Of a stretch of 64,000 bases of DNA, positions 21,271 to 33,375 are shown piece by piece. The stretch comes from Gigaspora rosea (taxonomy: Eukaryota > Glomeromycota > Glomeromycetes > Diversisporales > Gigasporaceae). The notes beneath the pieces are model-generated. The model searched no databases. It worked only from the letters and a program-made list of their open reading frames with translations, and had not been told where the DNA came from. The stretch is taken from the NCBI GenBank assembly GCA_003550325.1, contig QKWP01001996.1:17533-81532 (forward strand), written 5' to 3'. Position 1 is the first letter of the stretch. Every line of letters begins with the position of its first letter. The translations under genes were made by a program, and so were the position numbers.

Positions 21271-23105
21271 GATTGGTCAAAATCTGTGTAAACTTGATGA
21301 TTAATAGGTTGATTAGTTGATTTGGAACTATCATGATTAAGCGTAATGAATTTGAATTGTAATGACATTCTTGATCATAACTTGCTTATCAATATTTTAG
21401 TCTTAACATTTTGATCACGGGTTGCATAACCAATCAAAAGCGTTAAAGCATAATAACTTGATAACCCTGGTTTTGGGATAATGGGTCTGCCATATTGGTT
21501 GCGTTGATTAGAAGTCTGATCTTGGTGTAGTTTTAAGATTGCTTTTAAGTTTTCGATTAAATCATAAAGAGTGTAGCTATCTCAAGTTTTAGGGTCATTA
21601 GGATCGATAACTTGGGCTTCAGTGATCTGTTTGAGGAGTACATGAAATTTTTCTAGTTTGGTTGCATAATTTTTTAGGCATAGTTTACTTCAGCTTTTAA
21701 AGGATTTTTTTGTTGGTAGTGCTGCACTATAAGTTTGTCTAATTCATGAAAGAGCAGCCAGAAAACAGGTTAGTTTAGAGGCCAGGCAAATTTTACATTT
21801 TCACAGGGTTGTCCATTGAATTTAATTCAACCGGAGCTATCACCGCATTCGGAGTATTTAGAGGAACAAAGCGATTGGCCAAGCGATTGGCCATATAGCA
21901 GTAGCCATTAATTGCAACAGGTAAAATAATCTCCATAGCTGATTTAATTTTTGGCTAGGTTTAGCCATTTTTATGAACTTTTTCATAGTTTAGATTATGA
22001 AAGCATACTTTTTAAATAATATGCTCGTCTCCTTTTTATAATAATAGCATCTTATATTAATAGGGTTAAGGCTTATTCTGCTTAGTAGCCGTGGCTAGCC
22101 AATGAGACTTTTTAATCTCTCCTGCTCCCATCTGCTCTGCGTCTGCTTAGCATTTTATGCATTGCTTTCGGATCCTTCTCTACTAACGAGCTGCGGAATC
22201 TACTTAACTGTGACTGACTTGATTAAGCTCTCAGGAATTCATTGTTTCTTGGGCTTTAATTTAGAACTTTCTTTCGGTCTTTTGAGCGGATCAGGCTATA
22301 GGTGATGGTTCTCTCCTCGACTTACCCTATGCAAGCAGGAAGCACCAAACCAGTGTCAAGGAGATAAGAGAACTTAGCAGTTTATCGCTAATCTGGCTTG
22401 GCTCATATGTTTCTATTGCTTCGTCAGAAAAGCAACAAATCTGAGTTCAGATTCTACATGTGTGTCCTCCCTTCAATATTTTTATAAGGTCAGTGGTAGT
22501 TTAGGTTTCAAAGATTTAAGTAAGAGTTGTGGCTTTGAATGGGGTTGGAGAAACGATTATCTAAAAATCCTTGATTTTCTTCAATAGCAACATGTTTCTG
22601 CTTGGTGGTCCAGATTAAGCATAAATTCTTTGATTAAATTAGCATTCTCTTTTGCGAATTTGAAGCGGAGAGTAGGTTTAGATTGGAAGTGAGTGTAATC
22701 TATTGGTTGCATTGAGTAGTTTTGGAACTTTGCTTTGCTCTAAGTGCAAATTTAAGAATTCTACTTTTTGGCAAAGTAAGAGCAGGCTAGTGATTAAATA
22801 TTCTTGGGACAATTTTGGCCGCAGGTTGGCAACGAAAAGTGATTATCTAAATCTTTAGAATTAATTTTTTCTTAGTATCTGCTAATATATTCACTATTTT
22901 TTATATTAATATATTTTTTTATCTATTGTGGAGCAATTGTTCTTTTTTTTGGATTTGTACTTGCACTTGCATTTGTTCTTGTACTTGCACTTGCACTTAT
23001 TCTTTAACTTGAGACCATTATACAAAACGATTTCAAATTCATGAAACTTTTGATTAACTTTTTTTAACTATTTCTTCACTCAAAAAGTTCGTATTTATTC
23101 ACTAA

Positions 23106-23230
23106 TCGTAATCGATTAGTCAATTAATCAATTATCGATCAATCGATTTAATCGATTAATCGATTAATCGAATGTATCAACTAATCGATTAATCAATTAA
23201 CTGGTACAATCGATTTTTAATCGATTATTA
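23106..23230. repeat. ATCGATT subterminal array, right
   Basis: Dense AATCGATTAATCGATTAAT-type repeats close to the right end of hAT element 2, counterpart of 21106-21270. Confidence 0.8.
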
Positions 23231-24308
23231 AAAAAAAATTTATCCAATGCATTTTTTGGTTCGATTTGTAACACTAGTCATATGATCAAGGTTGACCAAT
23301 CAGATTGGCGATATTTTCATAGTCGATTTTAGTCAACTAAACCGATTTTGAAAAATCGCCTTAGTTGAGTCGATAAATTTAGATCGACTACAAACACTAT
23401 CGAATACTATATCAGAGCTTTTTTTATCTTGCATTTAATATTTTTTCTGATATAGCCAATTGCATTCAATTAGTGGACTGTGTGCAAGAACTTGTTTTCA
23501 ACAGGTGATTATAGTACCTTCATAGTAACTCTAGCCAAAATTGACATTACGTATTTCCAAGCAATTCATTTCCGCCTCTAACAATTATTCCCACTTTAAT
23601 TTTCACATCCTGTAAAAAATAACTTAATGATTACCTTTTACTTTTCATCAATTTCTTTAGCTAAAAAACTAAAACTAACAACAAAAGCAACTTTCAAAAA
23701 AAAATAATTTCTAAAAAAAAATGTTCAGCTTACATAGCAGAAAGAAAACTTGAAAAAAAGCTTGGTCGATCCTAAACAAAACCAACTAATCTAAAAAAAA
23801 ATTATGCCCACATATTCATTTTTTTTTTTTTATCTTTTAATATTTTTTTCTTTTTAATTTAATTTTTTTACTTTTTTTTTCTTTTCTTTTATTAGTTTAC
23901 CTCTAGAATTAAAGACTCGATTATGGAAGTTATGTACTAGTAAGTATAGGGCAGTTCTTTCTTCCAGGTTCTTAAATCAATTTTTATTTAACATCTTTTA
24001 TATTTACTACTGGAACCTTTCTAAATTTGGGCTTGCACGATATATATGGTTGTGGGTTTTTATTTTAACAGTTTTTTTATACTCTTCTTTCTCTGCTCCA
24101 ATTTCTTTTTGATAACAACCACTAATATATAACATTTTTTTGACAAGTTTCATTCAGGTCAATATCTTCTCTTCTGACAGTTATCCTAAATTTATCAACC
24201 TTTTTCATCTATTTTGTGCTAATACAGTATAAGGCTTCTCCTTCAAGAATTATTTCATCATTGTTTTTTTTATTACTTTCATCATCTTTGACTAATGTTT
24301 TTCAATTA

Positions 24309-25240
24309 CAGTCAGACCTCCCTATAGTCACACCTCTATTTAAGCACCCGATTTTGTGCGACGGACTCAAACATAGTAAAAAAACCTTATTATAGTCACA
24401 AATTGCTTATAGTCACTATCAACATGAAAATTAGATTTTTTAACAATCTTATTAATAAAAAACCCTCATTATAGTCACAATTTTTAACTAAATATGGATT
24501 ATATAATCTGATTGGCCAATTTTCATATTCATGTATATTTAAAATTATCTATATGCGAAATGTGGAGCGCTTCCATCTAAAAGTTTTTTCCTTACTAAGT
24601 TAACGATACAAGTCCACTAATTGAAAGTTGTAGAGCTCGTCGAAACGCATCTAACGGTGTTTAAATCATCCAAATCGGCCCAGTGGATGGCGAGTTATCG
24701 CCGAAAAACGATTGGCCGACTATATAAAAATCCGTGACGGAGATTACATATGAAAATCACTATAGGCGAAATGTGGATTGCTTCCATCTAAAATTTTTTT
24801 TCTTACTAAGTTAACGATACATGCTCACTAATTGAAAGTTGTAGAGCTCGTTGAGACGCATCTAACAGTGGTTAGATAATCCAAATCGACCCAGTGGATG
24901 GTGAGATATCGTCGAAAAACGATTGGCTGACTATATAAAATCTCTTAAATATTGTTTACATAGAGATTATATAGTCGGCCAATTGTTTTTTGACGATATC
25001 TCGCCATCCAATGGGCCGATTTGAATGATCTAACCACTGTTAGATGCATCACGACGAGCTCTACAACTTTTAATTAGTGGGCATGTATCGTTAACTTAGT
25101 AAGAAAAAAATTTTTAGATGGAAGCATGCCACATCTCGCCTATAGATAACCATAATGAGGTATTTTATTTATAGTCACACCTCTTTACAATCACCAAAAT
25201 AGGGTGCGACGGACTTGGTGATTATAGAGAGGAACGACTG
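24309..25240. mobile_element. Tc1/mariner (pogo-like) MITE with TA TSD
   Basis: The ends CAGTCAGACCTCCCTATAGT and, inverted from the right, CAGTCGTTCCTCTCTATAAT are of pogo/Tc1 type. TA lies on each side (24307-24308, 25241-25242). GTGCGACGGACT and its relatives are repeated inside both ends. It has no transposase. Most of its interior is another inverted-repeat unit (24548-25142). Confidence 0.85.
24548..25142. repeat. Array of the ~215-bp module (two forward, one inverted)
   Basis: Units start GCGAAATGTGG at ~24555 and ~24768. A partial inverted unit runs 24960-25142. The same module fills the PIF-like element at 9357-9755 and 13552-13945. Mirrored TATCTATA..GCGA ends bound the whole, suggesting it is a separate foldback element inserted in the Tc1-like MITE. 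Confidence 0.85.
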
Positions 25241-27732
25241 TACTTTCTTCTAGAGCTTCATTGTTAATGATTTTCTCTTTTAGATTCAACTTTATTTCTC
25301 TAGCCTTGTCTATCTTAGCAGCATCATGGTAATCTATTGAGAGTTCAACTTCCATACTATTTTCAAATCTAAGTTGAACCACTTTGTCCATATGCCTTAT
25401 TTTGGCAGCTTTTATAATGATATTGGGAGCTTTGTTTATTTCTTTTATTTCTTCTTTTTTTCATCTTTATATTCATTCTTTTCAATTTCAAATTCCACTT
25501 TTTGTCCTTTTTAACACTAATTTCACCTCAAACTTCTCAGAGAACTTCTTTTTTTAGGGTCTACTTATGAACAATGGCTTCACACTCAGTGGCAAAACTT
25601 CAGAAAACTTATCCAAGTTAACTACTTCTTCAGAACCAATATCATTCTTATCGAAAGGTTCTTTTAGGATGAAATATGAATCAAGAATTTCTGCCATAGG
25701 AACTTTCATATTCTAAGACTTTGAAAGAACTTTTAGTACAGGAGCTACATAGAGTACAAAGGCGGACTCTTTATAGATGAGAAAATTTAATATATAGGGG
25801 TAGGTATATGATATCTTTTTCTTCTTCTTGTATTATTCTTCTAAGATTTCCACTATAAATTCCAAAGCTTGAGAAATTTGCTTGTCATCAAGCTTGTAGT
25901 TTCTAAAAGATTTGACAATAATTTTTTTTGCTATGATAGCTGCTTTTATGTGAGTACTTCAAAAAGGGCAGTACATATTTTGCCAAGTAGGTCACTTGTG
26001 GGCACTTATTAACAATATGACCTCTTTTCTTACAATAAACCCATTTTATTCTTTCATGGTTTGGTCGATTGGAAGTTTCAAGAATTCTATGGGGCTTGAG
26101 ATGGTCATATCTTTGTTATTTGGGCTTTTTCTGTCTTTGGGTTTGATTAACTTTGGCAGTGAGTAAATATCATACATTTTTTTTATAACACAGATGAATT
26201 TGGCATATTTATAAAATTTACACAAAAAAATAAGATAGACAAAGTTCATCAGTCTAAAAAAAAACAAATAAACAAGCAAACTAACAAGTGCACTATTCCT
26301 TTAGTGCCTCTAAAAACTAACAAAAACAAAAAAATAAAATAAAACAACCAAAAAAACAAAGAGGAAACATTGCCATATTTGCAAATTTGTACAAGTGTTT
26401 CAAATTTCACAGTTACCACCAAATTGTCAACAGTGAAAATCTGAGCTAATGTTATAGGACAAACAATCAAAAAACTAAAACATCTCACAATATGCCCAAT
26501 GTGAGAGGTGGTATGATTTGGCAAGACTAAAGCATATCAGATATAAGATGAGTTTACGAGACAAGTTTATTATCGTAAATGAGAGACAAAGAAACCAAGA
26601 TCAGTTTCTAATTTTTATTTAATAATCTCATGCTTGTTATCTATCTAATTCTCATATTGTTAAAGCATATAGCAGTGAATAAAATCTATGTGCACATGTT
26701 TTTAAAAACTTTCACATATTTTTAGCTGGGAATGTGCATGTAATTCACAGGATTTCCAGCTATATAGTGCACCAAAATTATTAATAAAATCTTAACTATG
26801 TGCACATTGTGCACATTGTGCACATAGTATAAGACTTAAATATAATTGTTACATAGTTTCAAAATAGTCTTTGTATTTGGTTCAAGGCATGTTGGCAGAA
26901 AATAAAACTATATATGTAATCAAAGAAATAGAAGATCAGATTAATAAAATAAAGATTATAATAATCGAAATGTAAAGTGAATAGCTTATGTAATATATGT
27001 GATATCAAGATCAGATTCATTTATGTGTTATAATTAGTTATGGCAAAGTAATTAATACAAATTCCATTATTAATAACAAATATAAAAGTAGTATAAAAGT
27101 ATTTAATAGATAAAGTACATAAATGATGTAATTTAAGCGAGTATAAAGGGTCAAAAAAAGAAAATAAAGAAAATCAGCCTTTCATTTATTAAAAAAAATC
27201 GTAAAATGGTAATATGCAAGCATATCTGACAAATATGTAAGTTCATTGTAAATTCTGTTGTAGCGAAAAAAACTATATTAAGTTAGACTTGTAGCTTGCT
27301 ACTCATTAACTCTGTAATAATAATAATAATGATTAGTATATAGATATAATAAATCTCAATCAAAATTAATTTAGTCATGAATGAATCTAAAAAAAAGTTT
27401 TATTGTAACAAATAATAAAATATTATTATAATTGCATAATGAAACGCACTTTTAAAATATTAAATAATTGTTAATTAAATCATATATAAATTAGATAGCT
27501 GCGCAACGCCATTGCATGAAACCAGAAACAGAAGTCCTTGATAGTAGTTAGATTTGAATGTTTTATATGATAAAGAAATATGCAGTTGATTATTAACTCA
27601 ATTATCTATATAAGAAAAAGGTAGTTCAATCATTTTTAGTCATTTTTAATAATAATTACTTATTATATAACAGTCAACAAAGCTTTATCAATTTTTAACA
27701 TTAGTATAGATTAGATTTTTTATAGTTATTGT

Positions 27733-27840
27733 ATGGGTTGCAGTGAATAACCCAGTTACACACGGGTTTATATTCTGTGCCGAAGGCACAGGATTTAAAT
27801 ATGAACCCGTGTGTATAATGGGTTATTCGACATACCTATA
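27733..27840. repeat. ~105-bp hairpin (ACACGGGTTYATATT)
   Basis: GAATAACCCAGTTACACACG is mirrored by CGTGTGTATAATGGGTTATTC with a GTGCCGAAGGCAC loop. The same hairpin is in the inverted hAT C copy at 53175-53275, so it was present before the family spread. Confidence 0.8.
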
Positions 27841-28548
27841 CAATAACTATCTTATTGCACGGTGTTTGACATAACAATCCCGTGCCAATAAGTAAATGAA
27901 AAAGTACAGGTTGTTACAAGACCCATTATTTTGTTATGCTTTGATATGAAAAAAAACAATGATTGTATGCACCTGCAAGTATTATATATTCATACTGTAA
28001 GAAGGTGGTAAATATCAGATAATCAAACAGTAAATGCGAATTTGGAAAATGATTTACGGGCTTTCCCTATTTTGTTAACCATTGTATTAACTTATTGTTA
28101 TATATAATGGCAAGTGAATCAAAATCAATAACATAAAATTTTCAGAATCGGGTCTTATTCTATATAGATATAATGGCAATCAAAGATCAGCAATTAGACA
28201 ACAACTATGAGAAAATAATTTGAAGAATCGAATATTGCTTGGCTAACAATTTTATGCAATACAAAATGCAGGAGCAAGTTATATCAAATATAACAATTTA
28301 ACATGCAAAGCATTCACACCTTGCTTCACTATATGCATTATCAAATAAGATGCAAGTTTTTGCATATGAATTGATTATTTTGCAATATAACCATACACCA
28401 TGTGAAATTTTCAATGACACTCCGTTCCTGGTAACAAAAGTATATAAAACTAGCGAAGTAAATTTATTAGATATTTTATTAAGTTCATCTAAATTTTTAA
28501 ATTTGCCTCATATATTTATTAATCATTTCTTTGCTTTATAACACTATC

Positions 28549-30839
28549 ATGGCAATAGAAAAATATATTATATGCCTTGATAAATCTAATGAAAAAGAAA
28601 CTCAAAAATCTCAAGCATCTCAAGAAATTCAAGAAATTCAAGAATCTCAAGAGTTTTAAGAATTTCAAGAATCTCAAGAATTTCAAGAATTCAATATATT
28701 AGCTAGTTCTTCAATTATTAAACAACCAAACTGGGTGAAAAACCTAAATTAGAGCGGCTTACTAAATCAAACTTGCGCTTTAATCCAGTATGGTGAAACT
28801 GATGTCCATGGCTTAAAGATCAAAAAGTAGATAGAAAAGTTCTAATGTTTTGTACATGGTGTCAAGATATAAAAGCTAAAAATGTTTTTGCGCAAAATGG
28901 ATATGAATAGCTAAAAGAGAAGTCTTTGATATGACATAGTAAAATTTGTGAGCATATTATTACTACTAAAGGTAAAGTATAGGGTAGCAAAACTTTAGCA
29001 GTTTTACAATTCAGTATAGTAAAACTAAAGCAAAAGCTTTAGCAAGTATGCATAATATCTATTTTTACCAAAACACCACTTAGCTCTTAATATTTTTTTC
29101 TGATCTTTGTAATTTAGTAAATTTTATACATTTAAATTATAATGAAATAATTTATCATAACCCACCTTGTACTCTTGATCCACCTCATCTTTACTTAGAA
29201 GAAAATAACAACTTTGATTCTACTAATGATAAAAATTATGCTACTTATCAAAATCCTGTTGCTGGACGTGAAATATTAGAATTATTAGCATATGTAATTG
29301 AGAAAGATACTATTGCAGAAATTATCAATTCACCATTTTGGAGTATTCTTCTTGATGAATCAAATACTATCACTAATGAAAAAACTCTTGCAATTGTTTC
29401 AAAACATATTGCTAATAATATTCCAGTAATACAATATATTGAAATGATTTTATTAAATGAAACTATAGCTAAAGCAATTTTAATAAATTTAAAGTTGTTA
29501 TGTACTGCCAAAGGTCTTGACTTAATTCGCTTAATTCATTTTGGTTCGGATGATGCAAGTAATATGACTGGTAAGCTATTTATTACTATACTTTTATATT
29601 AATCTATTATAATAATAATATTTTTAATATTATACTATATAAAATTAAAATTTTTAGGATTACATAATGGATTAGGCGCAAGATTAAAACATAAAAATTT
29701 ATTTATTTTAGCCAACCATTGTATTACCCATCATTTTCATTTGGTAGCAGAAGATGCATCAAAAATTTAATATATTTCTCTGATTATACAGCAGTGGTTA
29801 GGGAATATATACCTATTGGTCAGCTTCTTATAAACGAAATACTCTTTATGAGTTGTTCAAAATAAAAATATTTATCATAAATTTTTGTCTGTTTTAAATA
29901 TTTTGATACACGCTGGTTATCATGGGCAAATGTTATTAATAATTTATACCAGATATTGGATGATGTTAAAAAGCACTTAGTAGAGAAACTACTACTTCTT
30001 CATTATATTTATATGATGCAATGGATCAGGATTTTTTTCTTGTTACATATTTTTTAGCTGACTTGTTTTATATTATATGTAAAGTAATTAATATATTTCA
30101 GTCAAATTATGTTTTACTTGGTAAAATTAAATCTCAATTATCTATGGCAATTAAAAGTATTACAACAAAGTTTATTGGTTCACTAGGCAATCAACTACAA
30201 CTAGGCATGCAGCTTCTTAACTATATAACTGCGAATAGAATATCAGCATCCCAACTTCCACAATTTGTGATACAATATGCAACTAATATAATTACAAGTT
30301 TGTGAAGTCGATTTCCAGATCTAATCTGTATCATGCATTAAGAATTGTAGATCCGCATAAAATTCCAACTGAATGGCAAGCTTTAAATAATTTTGGAAAT
30401 GATGAATTTATATTTTTAGGTAATTATAATAATAAAGAAATTGAAAGTAAATACAGTATTTTAGCTCTAAAGCTTGATAAAACTAAATTATTTGAAGAGT
30501 GGAATTTAGCTAAACATTTAATTTTAAATTTTAAACACTTTTGTTTTGTTAAGGCTTGGCAACATATACAGTATTAGAAACAACTAATGTTTCTGAGCAA
30601 TTTCTAAATATAACTTGCTTAGCTATTATTGCATTAATAGTTCCTTTATCAAATGGCTATGTTGAACGTGTATTTTCTCATCAAAATATAATCAAAACTA
30701 AATTAAGAAATAAAATGTCAATTTCTACACTTAATAATCATTATTAATCGCTCTTAATGGACCTTCAATTGAAAATTTTGATTTAGAGCAAGCATATAAA
30801 AATTGGGTCTCAAAAGAAAGAACGGTATTAAAAATTTAA
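28549..30839 (+). pseudogene. Decayed hAT transposase, zinc-finger/DUF4371 type (copy C1)
   Basis: The parts, in order, are as follows. A Gln/Glu repeat N-terminus. A Cys-rich finger around 28845-28955 (FCTWCQDIKAKNVFAQNG, later a Cys). A core at 29270-29570 with FWSILLDESNTITNEK, like DUF4371 hAT proteins. A likely intron (GTAAGC..TTTTTAG, 29572-29657). A middle region (29660-30300), and the C-terminal dimerisation region ending at 30839 (VERVFSHQNIIKTKLRNKMS at ~30665-30720). Stops and frameshifts occur in every block, for example TGA at 30303-30305 where copy C2 has CAA. The role was transposition of this family, but no part of it is intact. Confidence 0.85.
28601..28693 (+). repeat. 9-bp tandem repeat encoding Gln-Glu-Ser/Phe/Ile
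   Basis: About ten CAAGAATYT-type units in frame within the transposase N-terminus. A matching run is in copy C2 (51185-51270). Confidence 0.85.
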
Positions 30840-31661
30840 AATCAAATATTTATTTTTATAAAAATGTTTCTATTTAATTGAAATAGATTTTTTTTATTTA
30901 ATTTAAAATTTTTGCTATAAATATATATTTATAAAATTATAAAATAATGTAGTAAAAGGTTTTAAATTAAAAAATTAGTATTTTTTAAAAATAAAATATT
31001 AAAAATTTTACTTTAAAATTCAAAGACAAAAAATTATATAGCAATATACGAGATAAAATTTATAATATCTTTTTAATTGCTTAAAAATTATTTTATTTAA
31101 AATTAAATATTAAATTATCTATTGTAAAATTTCTAATTATTTGCTAATTAAAATAAATCAATTATATATTATATATTTTAATTTTAAAAACTTATTGTGA
31201 TAGATTTATATTATTTTACTAATAATAATTCTGTAAATCTTTTAGCTTATAATTTACAAGCTTATAATTTACAAGTAAATTTATCTGTTATTTTATAGAT
31301 AATCAATTTAAAAACCAGTATACAAACAGTTTATTTTACTAATTAATATAATTAATTTTATAGGTTTAGGTCGCAGATAAATTAGTCTGAGCTTCAATTC
31401 TTGCATGTAATTTAAATTTTGTATTTATACAAAGAAGTATACTCCATGTAGTAGCTTTTCTAAATTGCTAATAAAGATATAAGCAATACCTCACCTTAAT
31501 ACCAAAAAAAAATATAATTAATTTTATAGTGCACATATTTTAAATTTGTGCACATATAATAAAACTTTATAGTGCACTAATTTTAAAATTATTCATATAA
31601 ATTAAGTGTGCACTGTGCACAACTTTCATATGTTTTTGAGTGAGATTTTATATACTGGCAT

Positions 31662-31840
31662 AGGACCCCAAACTATATATAGATAGGTTAGGTATGAGTT
31701 TGCTTACTTTTGAGGTTTTTTATACAGATATTTTCTATTTATAGTAATTTTTTGCTTATTTTTGAAGTTTTTCTGCAGATATTTTCTTTTTTAGTAATCC
31801 TATAATTAACCTGACCTATTTATGTATATTTCGGGGTCCT
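31662..31840. mobile_element. hAT-type MITE, family AGGACCCC (copy 2)
   Basis: 179 bp, the same ends and interior as 5120-5300. Exact 8-bp TSD ACTGGCAT at 31654-31661 and 31841-31848. The TSD overlaps the last four bases of hAT C1 (ACTG), so this insertion is younger than C1. Confidence 0.94.
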
Positions 31841-32112
31841 ACTGGCATACAGTACATGATTTTTTTATACTATTCTACTTCTAATGAGATTTTTAATTTT
31901 TATCTTTTATTCTACAATTTTTCTCACTCGAATATCAGAACACACTATATCAGAGCTTCTTTTATTTTGCATTTATGTTTTTTTCAATTTAGCCAACTTT
32001 ATTCAATTGGCATGCTGTGCACAAAAACTGGTTTTCGATGTGTGATCATAGTACCTCTAGCAAAAATTAATGTCACATGTTTCTGAGCAATTCATTTTTC
32101 GTCTAACAATAG

Positions 32113-32880
32113 CAATAGTGCCTTTTTTGTTTTATATATAAGTTAAAGCAAAACTAGTTACTAAAACATGATTAATTTTATGCAATCAAAAAAAGAGCTC
32201 TATAACTTTAAAGAGAACATTATGTGGAATCTAATAAAAGTATTTTTACTTATCAGTTATATACTTTAATAGTTCAAAATTTATTTCGATTTAAATTTAT
32301 AATTTTTTTTAATTAGCGATCATGTCATAATTTTATTTCTAAAAATAGTTACATTATCTAATGCTAGTACTATTTTCAGTACTTTGTATCTTACAACTAA
32401 ACTACAGCCACTCGGTTACTCTAGGCACTAGTGTATAAAATAGCATGATAAAAATCTGGATCTACTGTTTTTTATATTGCATATGCTAGTATTTTAAAAT
32501 TGGGCTAATACAACAAACAGTGCATGATCCAGAATTTTTTGAAGTAACTAGTGCATGCATTATGTGCCCCAATGATCTGATGATCATTTCTACTAATACA
32601 GGTTTTTTTTTTGAACTGGTATTTTTTTATATAATAGGTGCATATACCGGTAAATTAAAATTTCTATTTTAAATACTGCTAGGAAACTGTGTATGACCTG
32701 CTAATAAATTTAAATTTGATAATAATAATAATAATTATAATTATAATATGTAATTATTTAGCAGTTAGAAATATCAGGTCTTTGGTTGCAGATTATGCAG
32801 ATCACAGAAAAATTTTGATTAGTAAAATTTATTATATGATCTTCACTATATTTGTATTTGTTATACTATTTCCCAGTATT
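32113..32880. other. Intergenic spacer between LTR-B and hAT C2, no gene seen
   Basis: AT-rich. The 69-codon plus-strand frame at 32689 is driven by an AT repeat (poly-Ile) and is rejected. Confidence 0.5.
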
Positions 32881-33375
32881 GTTATGGGCAGTGTATAAAA
32901 TCTCACCTCAAAAACATGTGAAAGTTGTGCACATGCACACTTAATTTATATGAATAATTTTAAAAATTAGTGCACTATAAGGTTTTATTATATTATAAAT
33001 ATATGTGCACAAATTTAAAATATGTGCACTATAAAATTAATTATATTAATTAGTAAAATAAACTGGTTGTATGCTAGTTTGTAAATTGATTATCTATAAA
33101 ATAACAGATAAATTACTTGTAAATTATAAGCTTGTAAATTATAAGCTAAAAGATTTACAGAATTATTATTAGTAAAATAATATGAATCTATCACAATAAG
33201 TTTTTAAAATTAAAATATATAATATATAATAGATTTATTTTAATTAGCAAATAATTAGAAATTTTAAAATAGAAAATTTAATATTTAATTTTAAATAAAA
33301 TAAATTTTAAGCAATTAAAAAGATATTATAAATTTTATCTCATATAAAGATTTTTATAAAAATAAATATTCAATT

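Larger units (their letters stand above)
21096..23276. mobile_element. hAT element 2, non-autonomous (TAGTGTTACAAATCG ends)
   Basis: TAGTGTTACAAATCG and CGATTTGTAACACTA form the ends, and an exact palindrome-like 8-bp TSD GTCATATG is at 21088-21095 and 23277-23284. The interior shows only short frames (the longest, 22102-22305, 67 codons and hydrophobic, has no recognised domain). A related fragment with one end occurs at 60235-60773. It is nested in the right part of hAT element 1. Confidence 0.92.
8287..23399 (+). mobile_element. hAT element 1 (TAGTGTTTGTAGTCG ends), swollen by nested insertions
   Basis: TAGTGTTTGTAGTCG and its inverse lie at the two ends, and the exact 8-bp TSD TCGAATAC is at 8279-8286 and 23400-23407. 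TSD length and the TAGTG terminus are both hAT hallmarks. It interrupts the left LTR of LTR-B, whose sequence resumes directly after the TSD. Subterminal regions repeat TAGTCGATTT/ATCGACT words. It contains its own broken transposase (17256-20879) plus at least five later insertions. Without these it would be about 5 kb. Confidence 0.93.
23584..26424 (-). pseudogene. Internal region of LTR-B with gag remnant
   Basis: This is the minus-strand homologue of the interior of LTR-A. The zinc-knuckle region at ~25990-26035 reads WVYCKKRGHIVNKC where LTR-A has CTYCKERGHIVSRC, so the first zinc-ligand Cys is now Trp. The upstream MYDIYS motif is shared (26046-26279). A Lys/Glu-rich stretch remains at 25191-25391. 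The poly-T/A tracts at 23700-23900 correspond to 10680-10800 in LTR-A. It is clearly older and more decayed than LTR-A, and is interrupted by a Tc1/mariner-type MITE. Confidence 0.75.
26673..31657 (+). mobile_element. hAT element C, copy 1 (CAGTGNATAAAATCT ends)
   Basis: CAGTGAATAAAATCT and, inverted from the right, CAGTATATAAAATCT form the ends. The TSD is GCATATAG (26665-26672) versus GCATACAG at the right (GCAT at 31658-31661, completed after a MITE at 31849-31852). The uninterrupted LTR-B copy has GCATACAG at 8196-8203, so one C-to-T change explains the mismatch. Subterminal regions are rich in GTGCAC words. It contains a decayed DUF4371/TTF-type transposase. It inserted in the right LTR of LTR-B. 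Confidence 0.92.
7715..32108 (-). mobile_element. LTR retrotransposon B, old and heavily interrupted
   Basis: The left LTR is 7715-8286 continued at 23400-23583. The right LTR is 26425-26672 continued at 31658-32108 with one MITE inside. Both LTRs share long stretches (for example around 8030-8250 and 26480-26660) and end in CTAACA. The 4-bp ATAG is at 7711-7714 and 32109-32112. The internal part (23584-26424) carries a minus-strand gag remnant, and the segment just inside the right LTR is a degraded version of the LTR-A primer site. Removing the nested DNA leaves an element of roughly 3-4 kb. No reverse transcriptase or integrase is visible, so it was non-autonomous or lost pol. The left LTR also holds an unexplained ~240-bp insertion near 7755-7998. 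Confidence 0.82.

Noticed and set aside
29248..29511. Antisense 87-codon frame, and its twin at 50360-50623
   Set aside because: Each is the reverse complement of the conserved hAT transposase core. The sense strand gives the family motif.
32689..32898. 69-codon plus-strand frame with poly-Ile
   Set aside because: Produced by an AAT/ATT simple repeat, with no conserved feature.
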